A DNA stretch of 64,000 nucleotides. Origin: Lineus longissimus. Taxonomy: Eukaryota; Nemertea; Pilidiophora; Heteronemertea; Lineidae. This document shows positions 54,601-64,000 of this stretch, one piece after another. The notes beneath the pieces are model-generated. The model saw only the letters and a list, made by a program, of their open reading frames with translations. It was not told where the DNA came from and searched no databases. The stretch covers positions 6,140,001 to 6,204,000 of the forward strand of contig NC_088323.1 of the NCBI RefSeq assembly GCF_910592395.1, in the 5' to 3' direction. A program made the position numbers and the translations under genes. Each line of letters starts with the position of its first letter. The stretch's first letter is position 1.

Positions 54601-57600
54601 ACCACACATTTTGATGCATTTTAGAATTAAATTTCCTTAATTGCTGGCTGACCTTTAAGCCGATATCACTCTGCCAAAGGTTTTACTCACCTTAGTCTCT
54701 CCTCATGTAAAAAAATGTGTCTCAGACAAGGGCGGCTGTATGTTTACCAAAGTCTGCCACCTGATGAAACATCCATCACCTTGATCACTGTTGATGGAGC
54801 AGCCAGACAGTCTCTGTATTAGGAAAGAGTGGGATGGGGAATATTTCCATATTGATTGGTTACGAGCCGTTGAGGTGATGTTACAAACCCCCTGGTCAAG
54901 CTGGCTGTTGAATAATTATTCCTCCCCATGTTTTGCCTCTCCTTTCCTCTCTTCACACGGTGTCATGACTGTCTCTCCACACAGTGTGGTGACTGAGTAG
55001 ATAGTTGGGATCATTTGTTTGTTCGCATCATGATAGATGGAGACATTGAAGACCTATTTTCATTCATAGCCCCGATCTGTCATACATGATAGCAGATTGT
55101 GCGTGCTCCTCTGATACAGCTTAGCCGAATGGAAATCAATTAAATTTTAGGAAGCTCTAGTGTTTGCTGTTGACCAGCAGTGTGGTGTCTGTGGACTAAA
55201 TCTAATAAGTGTATAAGTGTGTGCAAGTGTCCTTGAGGCTGGGAAGTGTTGCTGTGGTGCACTTTTCATAGTTAAAGAAAAGTTAATGCCTGGGCTAGAA
55301 CCCAACCGTGATTGGCTCATCAGGCCAGCGCTTATCTTAGATTCCTTGGCATTTGTGACTGGGAGTATCACTTCCCTGGATTAGATGCTGGTTGATTGCA
55401 GGTCAATTGCCAGGAAAGCCTGGCACCCTTTTATACTCTTGGGTCGAGGAAAACAATGTTCAGGGTAACGTGTCTTGCTCAAGGTGATTGAGTGACACAA
55501 ATCATTTCTTCTTCTGCCATGATTCTGCTGCACAATCTTGATCATAATTGTCATATGATGAGTTGATGCCAGAAGTATAAAAGAAACATTGGCGGAAAAA
55601 TAACTTATATAATTGAGTATCATCAGAAACTGGGTTGCTATTAGCCTCTGGTTTTACTCAGAATCCAATATTTATGAATACACTCAATAATAATAAAAAC
55701 ATCAAAACAAATCTCAATAAACCTCAACAAGATGGGCGTCTGCTAATGGGATGGCTCTACAGACCAGCTTTTATTCCAGCGAGTGTTCTCCACAGACCAA
55801 TATCAATAATTGTATAGTAAGAGTAGAGCTCTAGCTATAACAGGATTTGAGAGCTACTTCTGTTGAGGCACAAATCACCCGATTCACATTCTCCGGTTTT
55901 GCGGATCTGTCTGGACTATTGGTATCCGGTCAGACGCCGACCGCGCTTTTTTCCCCGTTTACGCGCAATCAATAACTCTTCAGCATCTTCAAGGCAATCT
56001 CGATGGTTCCAAATAAGCAACAACAGGATTCCAAAATTTGGCTAGTCGCATCTCCATGGCGATGGAGATTCCCTTGAATACTGCGTAGTGTCTGGTCACA
56101 TGGTTTTGACAACGGACGCCAGATCTTGCCGCCTCTGTGATATTTTATCGGGATTTCTTGTATCGTTGGATTTATCTGACCACGATCTGATCTCAAGAGT
56201 TTGATAGCTCTCGGATTGCTCAAGACCTATTTGATTCTGTGATTTTCCAATGTGGTGGGAATTTTGCAAAACTTGTTGAGTTTTTATGCAGATGGTTGGT
56301 TTTATTTGATTGCGTTATGATGCTTACCACTCATTAAAAAACACTAAGTAGGGATATTTTATACTTCACGTGTTAGAAGTTATAATTAAATTGTCAATTT
56401 TGTTGCAAGATAAATTCATCAATTGGCATTTTTTAGTGTGATATCAATATTAAGTTTACGCTTTGCCCTGTATATTTTGTTTTAAACACTGTGATACATT
56501 TTCCAAATTTGACGCCTGTGCTCCACTGGATATTTCCGAAACATTTGATGGGAAAACAATTTATTTCTTGGATTTGAATAATGGATATAAAAGTTTCATC
56601 ATTTCTTTTGAATATCTTTCACCTCTATTGGATTATCAAACTCTTCAGCCATTCAGTGTAGCATTGAAATGTTTGAACTTTGAGTCATTTATGAATAAAT
56701 ATAGCTACTTGTTTTGAGGATCAAAAGAGATGTTCAATTGGATATCCCCAATTAATTTCTCATAAAATTTGTGAACAAATTCACGATTGGGCAGACAGGG
56801 AATCTATCACACAAGTCGCGACCATGCGGCAAGAAAGGTATGTTGCTTTGCATATTGCTTCTTTTTCTTTTTTCTGTATCTTGTCGGGTTTAAATCGGAA
56901 TTGCACAAAAAGTCTGTCAGATTTTACAATTTATGTACAATTTGATGATGGGAACTTCTACTGTCAAGTGTTGGATCTTATTTGCCTAGAAGTATTTATC
57001 CGAATTATGACTTCGCAATCATAGTTTAAAAAACCCAATGGGATTATTCCTTTGTGACATCGTAATTGTCTGATGTCAAGGCGAGGAAAAAAAACATGCA
57101 TATCTTTTCAGAAATTCTTCAACGGTTCATTTGTTCTAGTTATTTGAAACCAAAAAAATGTTGTCTCCTATTTCAATCCGTCTCTCCTAATGAATTTGAG
57201 AAACCTTATCGGATACTTATATTTCGTAATCGGAAACTTCGAGAAAACCTCTGGATGCAACCTGTCGCTGGGTTGGTATGCTGAGGTTATTTTTCGCCTT
57301 GTTTATCATTGAGGCTGTTATTCGTGTGGAGGCGGGATTGTCCTTAAAAGGTTTTTTGCCTATCATTCTGATGGTTTTCAAATTTCTATGACAAGGCAGG
57401 AGATGGGAAATGTATCCGCAGAGGAAATACGGAGTGCTAGCTAAGTCATGTGTGTATTTTTATAATCCTTTAAAGATTTCGGATATTTTGAGAAAAATTC
57501 TAAAATAGGATGATTGACTCCAGAAGTGTTGCACAAGCGAGTGATTTTTGTCGCCGAGACCCTCGATAATAATCCCGATATGCGACAGAAATATCTCTTG

Positions 57601-57806
57601 TATGACTCAGAAGATGATTTGATGCCAGGTTCCTGCATTTATCCTTCCCTTTAATTTCAGATTTTGACAGAGTTCACATTAATAAGCATCTGGATGTTCT
57701 AGTCAAGAGAAATTTGACAGGCAGAAAAAAGCAACCATTATGTTATGCATTTTGCGGCATGTCTTCATTGTAATACTTATGTGCCGCCCTCTTTATCTCG
57801 TTCTAG
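54601..57806. other. No gene recognised; would be intron if the 57807 exon has an upstream exon
   Basis: No coding exon or repeat boundary seen. The final bases form a pyrimidine-rich acceptor (CTCTTTATCTCGTTCTAG) for the exon at 57807. Confidence 0.35.
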
Positions 57807-57984
57807 ATATGACGGGCTCAAGTGCCATCCCGCAGCAGCGGCACTCCCTCTCTTTCATGCCGAGCTCGAGCACAGGTTCGCTACCAGAAAACATCCCATC
57901 AAGTCAAAGTTATCATGCATATATGGACAAGAATGGCGGCAGTGGCTCAGGGTCGGTCACACCAAAAGCGGGTGATCCACCAGG
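57807..57984 (+). CDS. First coding exon of an unidentified gene (partial)
   Basis: Bounded by an acceptor (TCTCGTTCTAG) at its left and the donor CAGG-GTAAGT at 57984/57985. The ATG is at 57809, two bases into the exon, so there must be a 5' non-coding exon upstream. It encodes 58 codons plus two bases: a Ser/Gly/Pro/Gln-rich, probably disordered N-terminus (MTGSSAIPQQRHSLSF at the start, GSGSGSVTPKAGDPP at the end). Its phase fits the exon at 58700. I do not recognise the protein. The frame choice rests on the ATG position and on this frame alone being open through the donor. Confidence 0.55.
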
Positions 57985-58699
57985 GTAAGTTAAAACTGTT
58001 TACTTCTGCATTTCTTACTTTTGAATTTGCAGTGTTTGAAATGGACAACTCTTTTGGCTTTACTTGAAGATCTTCGTCATTGGACCTTCTGATCTTCTAT
58101 TGTTGCAGACATCATGTGCCCTGTTGGTGGTTTGCTGAAAATTTGGAGTTGCGTATACTAGGGCCCTTCATAACATAAACTACTAAAAGAACACCTTCTG
58201 ATTTGATCGAATCTATCCTCAGTGTGGTCTCACACGATTAATCACATGTTTTCTATACTTCTGCCATGTCACCTCATCCCTGATACAGCCCGTATCGGAA
58301 AGACCTGTCAACCAATAGTACCATTGCCTCAGGCACACCGTGGAGGGATCCAATAGCAAAGGTTGCAAGTATTTTTATACGATGGTATTATGGGAAAAGT
58401 GCTTGTACGAAGAAGATAGAAAAAGTGGCAAAGAGTACAAAGAAGATAAAAATGACACTAAGAGTTCCTTGAAGTTAACCTTCTTGTCTCGTTTGATCTG
58501 TTCAGCGACAAGTTTGAGGAGTTTTTATAACTGATGCATCACAGTCCTATCCAGGACAGGTTCATCTTTGGCCGGTCCATGATTAGTTGAGGTTGGTGCT
58601 TTAGTGGCTGAGCCTTCAACAATGGGGAGGTTAGTGTGTGGACTAAGAGCCAGAATCCCTGTCTAATTAACTCTCCTCTCAAATACATTCTTTACCCAG
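57985..58699 (+). other. Putative intron between the two exons
   Basis: Starts GTAAGT and ends in CTAATTAAC, then a CTCTCCTCT tract and TTTACCCAG, a strong branch-tract-acceptor arrangement. A plus-strand frame at 58340-58534 inside has no recognised content. Confidence 0.5.
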
Positions 58700-58961
58700 G
58701 AGAGGCCAGCTCAGCAAGGTGGAAGGCCTGCTTGATCCACAGCAAGCTGGGGAGTTGATTCTCCAGGTTGATGAAGTTTCTTTGAGAGAGAAACTCTTTG
58801 AGTTGTGCTTGTTAGAAAAACAGTATAATACCATTTTCTCTGGAAATGGAAAACCTGGCTCTCCCCACTTGATCTATCAGGTCAAGAGAATGTCACATTT
58901 TGTAAAGAAGATACTCACTTTCATAAAAGTAGAGAGATATATTGGCAAAGTTTTCATTTGA
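58700..58961 (+). CDS. Second coding exon of the unidentified gene
   Basis: Begins after a strong acceptor. The first base completes the Gly codon split at 57984, then the frame reads RGQLSKVEGLLDPQQ, an acidic amphipathic stretch with VSLREKLFELCLLEKQY, and on to a TGA at 58959. Regular Leu spacing in VSLREKLFELCLLEKQY suggests a helix or coiled coil. The exon could instead stop at a weak donor (CAG-GTCAAG at 58880/58881). If it is terminal, the protein has about 145 residues. Phase continuity with the preceding exon is the main support; the family is not recognised. Confidence 0.5.
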
Positions 58962-61735
58962 AGGTGACTCCTTTGTGGTAATGATGAAAGTGGTGTGTGG
59001 AAAGGTTATCAAGGATGAGTTGTTTATGATTTTTGGAGGGTATTAAAAAGGGCCTAATGTGACAGCAGGAATGGAAAAATCCATACCTCAGCTAAAACGT
59101 TTAATTTTCAAAATTGGACAGAAAATTACCATTTTATGGGCATATTTGAATTGGAAATACTGCTTCAAATCTGTAGCTGATTTGAAAGGTAGAGTCTAAT
59201 CAACCCCTCCACCTACTACCAACCTCAGATGTCATCTCACAAAGGATATTCTTTCCTCCAGCATCCTTGAAAGCAGATACAAAATCATAACAATGGATAA
59301 TCATGCCTTTGGAGGACGTGGCGTATCATCTCTCGTTACCGCGCGAATCTAAGTATATTCTGTAACAAATTGATCCCACGTCTCCAACTTGAGAATTTAT
59401 TCATGTTCCCATGGCAACATATTCTCAGCGAAGGAATTGGCGAAAAAATATTAAAATGTGATAAATCTTGTTTGTTCTGCTTAGAATCCTTATTGGATTC
59501 TTTAAACCTGTTGAGTTTTTGAGTGCTCTCCCAAATCAGTTGAAAAATATTGTAGATGTTATGTTGGGGGGGGGGGGGGGAGGGGAGGGTGAGACTTATC
59601 CAAATTTTAAAAAGATCATTTTTACTTAGAGATCATGCCATTTAACCACCCCTTCTTCAGTTGCTGATTAGCGGCCCGTATCGATATCAGGGTCTACCAA
59701 CAGATGGTTAAAGACTAATAGTTTCCCTATGAAGGTATCTTTGATATCTGAGTACAATTCTGATTCAAAGTCGTTATCTGTAGTGAGCTGTTTGAAGCCA
59801 TTAGGGTCTATAGAATTACAGACGGAGAGGAAGGAGGTCCGTGTGGTGTTCAATTAGTAGATCTCATTACAAGGAGCTTGGGTGAAAGATATTGAATTAA
59901 AGGGGCCCTGTCATGAGGCAGGTAAAGGAATCTAACCAGTGCCTCGAATGGCCATGACATTTTGGAATAAACCAGGAGTATTTCCGGCTCCAGGATCCAA
60001 CCCTGGTAATACTATAGAATTTCTACTCCAACATGATAGTGATTGATTGCCCGATTTACACTGTTAGATACAGTTCTTCTCGCTACAATACATACAATAT
60101 CTTGAACAAAAGCTGAATGAGGATGCTGTTCATGTGATACAACATCTTGATACAATACATCTTGATACAATACATCTTGATGCAATATATATATAATATA
60201 TCAATTGAGGGTGCTGTTCATTGGAAAAGAGTTGAGTGCTGCCACTACCGCTGGTGTCCTTGAAACTGCACCAGCACCAACACCAGCAACAGCAGTTTCT
60301 GAAGTCAAATGTACATTTCCTCTGTCAGGGACTGACATCCCCTCAAACCATTTTTGCTGAGCGCTAATCGTAATCTGTCTCCATCACCCATCTCCTCTAA
60401 TTCAATTCGTAGAATACCTTTAGTCCTGATATCTTCCAACAGATCTGACTTCAAGGCGATATCACTTAGAGATTACTTATATATCAAAGTGAGCATTGGA
60501 GGGTTTAGCCATTAATTGAAAAGGAGCAGTCTCTTTTGGCAGTTTAAACCTTTCGGGACTAATTCGCTTCATCCTAGATGTGCGCCCCGTGTGGTGGAAC
60601 TCTATTGTTTTAAAAAAAACCAGCCATTGACAACAAACATTTGGAAAACTTGTTTCTTCATTGGAAAAACAAGAAGTTTTTTGTAGTTTGCAGAAAAATT
60701 TTTAAAATTGTGAAAAATACGAAATTTTCAAGAGATTTCGTAGTCCACCGAAATAAAAATCGTGAAAATGTTAAATTTCATAATCTTATAAATTTTCGCG
60801 AGATGCAAAAATCAGAAGGCGCGAAACTTTGGCAATTTACAGTACCTCTGTGAGTCTTGATATAATTACTTAGCAATATCTACAATGGTAAGGCTGGATG
60901 AACATCATCTGGAAAAGCTCCATTAGTGGAATGAAGTGTCTTGCCATTGGGATTGAAGTGAGCCATTTGTGCTACGTGACTCCTTTTTGGTAGGCTACTT
61001 GCTACATCTTAACTTTAAATGTATCCTTTGACTCCAACTGTTTCAGTCGAGAATGATTTCAGCACAAATTACAAGAACTAATGGCCAATTTATACGTGAA
61101 ACGAAGTAATCCCTCGATATTTCACAAACCTGACAGCACTTCTAGCTAAGCAGGCTTGACTATCATCTTTTGCCAACATCTTGAGATAAATTACCTTTTT
61201 CCTGAGGTTTAACACCTTGAAATCTGTTGACAGATGAATAGAACTTACAGAACTTAAGCAAGGTGAATATTGGAGTTGCCTCGGGGTACAAAAACTCACA
61301 TCCTTCAACAGGAAACATAACTTGTTCTCGAATGTTGCTCGTATGGCTTATGGAAATAGGTCCGCGAGCGAGGCAGGTGGTTATCGTCCTGCATGCATCC
61401 CATTCCGTTGATAATCATAGTGGATCAGAGGAGATGGCAGAATTTTAGTGGCGGATTTGGGCGGTGGGGCATGAGACGTGCGTCCTCTTTCCATCAGAGA
61501 GCAGCTCTATTTCAGCCTAGGGCGCTCTCCTCATGCATCCCTTTCCAATTGTAGGCAATTTCCCCTACTAGCTAACAATTTCAGCCATAAACTAACCTCT
61601 GTCTGAAGGGTTAACGGGAGGCTACAGGCAGGAGCCTAGCGGTTAAGATAAAGTTACACAAATTTGCCAATAGGGGTCCATCTCTTATCTCAAAGTACAT
61701 CAAAACTATTCAGGCTTTGACAAGGAATATATTAA
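58962..61735. other. No further exon recognised; two simple repeats
   Basis: A poly-G tract lies at 59566-59580, and a 15-bp repeat (ACATCTTGATACAAT, about three copies) at 60139-60188. No coding exon in frame with the 58700 exon was found. Confidence 0.35.
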
Positions 61736-62222
61736 CCCTATAACACCTGGAGGCGCCCTATGCCGCCTGCCGCTGATCCCCCTGGGGGCGCCCTATGACG
61801 CCCGCACACCCATATTCAAATTTCGCGCGCTTAGCTACCGATCTCCTTCAGAGCGCCGCCTATTATCAATCTATGAAACTTAAGCTTTGAAATGCCCGGA
61901 TGAACAATGGTGGTTGCTGTAGAAGTTTTTGAGATATTTGACGATTAAGTTTTTGTTTCTCTTCAAGCCAGTAAATTCAGGTTGGACATTTGAATTGCTG
62001 AAATGGATTGTTTGTTTGATTCCACTTTGGATGTACCCTATCTAATAGGGAATTTCATCTTCTTTAAAATAAAGAGGACTTGTAATACATTATTTCGAAG
62101 TTCACCTATGTCATTTTGTAAAAAACTGGACCCATCGCAAAAAATGTGATTTCCAGGTAAAATCACGTCGGGGCCTAGTGGAATAAGCACTTGCGCTGGC
62201 AATGGCTCTAGGTGTTATAGGG
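61736..62222. mobile_element. TTAA-flanked piggyBac-type MITE (487 bp)
   Basis: TTAA lies outside both ends (61732-61735 and 62223-62226). The termini are CCCTATAACACCTGGAGG and CTCTAGGTGTTATAGGG; the CCC/GGG start is typical of piggyBac. A subterminal palindrome CCCCCTGGGGGCGCC resembles that in the 15838 element. The A+T-rich interior has no transposase remnant that I can find. Confidence 0.85.
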
Positions 62223-62226
62223 TTAA

Positions 62227-63794
62227 AAACACCACATAGCTCACTTGAAGACAACCATGCAATTTGACCCCAAGCACCTGCATGTAGTCCAACTTTAAAC
62301 TGTGGTAGATAAGCCCCAAGCCCCATTACAATGTTGATTTCTTTTCGCAATAAATCCTTCTCTAGACATGCTCAATGCAGACATGCGACACCAGGCTAAT
62401 CCAGTGGAATTGTGGAAACTGTTGCCAGGCAACAAGGCGTAATGAGAAGATGTTAAGGGATTTCTGGTTCCCGATGGCAACGGCAAGATCCCATTTCGCA
62501 TACAGAGAGGTACTGAATTTGACAGCTGATTGGAGGGGCGATTTCACTTGGGTCGGCGGAGGGATGAGTGTGGGTATGGAGGGGAGATTTGGTAATAATG
62601 ATTTGTGATTTAGGTATAGTAATGTGGGGACAATCAAATCTCGTTAGTCGGAGAATTCCGCAGGAAATCTTTATTGGTATTTGCAGTTCAGAAAGCTTGT
62701 TATGGTAAATCAGTGGCTGCGTTGGAGTGATGAGGTTTGGTTGATTTGGTGATTGGGATTCTGCCATAGTAATGTGACAGTTGAATTTCGGGTTGAATAA
62801 GTTGGCAAAGTGTGCAATAAATCTTCATAAGTCGAGAAGTATTCTTGTGTTATATCATGTCTTATTCAAATCCGTTCATCATGTTCAATTTGGATGGCAA
62901 ATGGGTTGGCGATGCCAATTTGGCCATTGGTCATATTCCAACTGGCCTTTGTATCGACTTCATAGTATTTAATCAACCAGTCTTATATCGATGAAACTCA
63001 AGTATTTTCAGTATATTAATTGCGTGTAAGAACTTGTTGTCATGCATGTTGCCATTGAACCGGGCACGTCTGGTACGTCGTGGGCATAAATTTCCCATGA
63101 GTCGCTTGATTGAGAGTACTGTCACGTAAAAGTGGCCATTAATATGATGAAGGATCAATGATTGAAATGGTGATGGTTCAGTTGTGGTGTTTAAGCCCTC
63201 AGCTGATATCTTGTATGACTGCCATTTTGTACATTAACTCCGATTTTTCTCTATTTCAGTTTGCCATCATTGTCTACGATTATGCATATTCAAAATGCTT
63301 CTACTCTCATTTGATATTTCTTTACTGTAAATTGTTGATTCCGTCATATCATTCATGTTTCATGTGCCTTTGTTTGTCAAGAACAATATCTCAAATGTGT
63401 GTTTTACTATGTGACAAACTAATGAAATTTTAGTCCATTATTTGTAGCTGTAAAAATGTTTATTTGAGGGAATTGCTTTCGCATTCAATAATCAAACTGG
63501 TCATCTTATAGAATTGGATTTCATAATCTTCTTCAGTGTTTTGTCTGGCGCATGAGATGATTTTGTAAAAAGCTGCATCAAGTGTGATTTTGTTTTGTCA
63601 CGTTGAATGCTATCTGACTGAAGTCGAACAGAAATTATAATTCTACAAGTAAATTTTTTAAATCTATATCAAAAGTTGGTTATGAATCATTGTCAGACCT
63701 AATATTTCCTTTGCAAGTCATCTTGCATTTCTGCAAATTAAATCAAATTTCATTTCCAAGTAGGCTACAACAAACTTAACTGCTTCTTATTCAG
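62227..63794. other. No gene recognised
   Basis: Overlapping small frames on both strands at 62295-62767 have no recognised domain. The stretch ends with an acceptor-like TGCTTCTTATTCAG. Confidence 0.35.
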
Positions 63795-63869
63795 GGCGTC
63801 CAAACCTCCTGAAGCTGTTAAGAGCCAGGTGAAACTGAGCGCAACTGTGCCCGTATTTAGGCAACGGAG
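63795..63869 (+). CDS. Possible further exon, low support
   Basis: It follows a good acceptor and, if joined straight to the 57984 donor, reads ASKPPEAVKSQVKLSATVP in phase. Donors CAG-GTGAAA (63828) or GAG-GTGAAAG (63869) could end it. It is not in phase with any strong donor in the 58700 exon, so it would be an alternative exon or chance. Confidence 0.25.
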
Positions 63870-64000
63870 GTGAAAGAGCTTATTTGTATTTCTGTGTTTG
63901 CATGGACGTTAATTAACATGTTGTTGGTACATTTCAATGGTATCACTTTTGATTAGTGACACTCAACTCTTATGATACGGGTTTCAAAAGGTGTCGCTAG

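Overview
This is eukaryotic nuclear DNA, A+T-rich and gene-sparse. It has long unannotated stretches, spliced-exon signals, GT-AG sites and many small DNA-transposon derivatives. The four confident genes encode type I membrane proteins with extracellular leucine-rich repeats (LRR), two of them with an Ig-like domain. LRR-Ig receptors, pogo- and piggyBac-type non-autonomous elements and foldback repeats together fit an invertebrate metazoan, probably marine. I cannot name the phylum from the sequence alone.

Layout. 0-4 kb: a short LRR receptor (2771-3703, minus). The end of its cytoplasmic tail is part of a ~106-bp tandem triplication. 4-10.5 kb: a fragment of a pogo-type element, a 60-bp minisatellite, a long-TIR element, and a large receptor with three successive LRR modules (7518-10292, minus) whose 5' side is a 31-bp tandem array. 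10.5-33 kb: no confident coding gene; several tandem arrays, three TTAA- or TIR-bounded elements (one keeping the C-terminal zinc-binding end of a piggyBac transposase), two pogo-type MITEs (one apparently inserted in another element), a 23-bp pyrimidine minisatellite, and a plausible non-coding first exon ending in a strong splice donor at 19149. 34-46 kb: two LRR-Ig receptors, one on each strand (34006-35880 plus, 44644-46194 minus), separated by MITEs, a tRNA-derived SINE-like relic and degenerate arrays. 46-57 kb: dense mobile DNA, including a ~0.9-kb TIR element with a GC-rich core and a 1,010-bp pogo-type element with intact TA-flanked ends. 57.8-59 kb: two phase-compatible exons of an unidentified plus-strand gene. 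61.7-62.2 kb: another TTAA-flanked element.

How the genes relate. The four LRR genes have single-exon coding regions and share the order signal peptide, cysteine N-cap, LRRs, cysteine C-cap, (Ig), transmembrane helix, short tail. They look like local paralogues that diversified by module number, by Ig gain or loss and by tail sequence. The tails differ sharply: a YDNQ motif, an acidic dileucine plus YxxPhi pair, a purely acidic tail, and a mixed basic tail. This suggests different intracellular routing or signalling from related ectodomains. If the 19149 donor joins the 57807 exon, the two LRR-Ig genes would lie nested inside a ~38.7-kb intron; that link is inference only.
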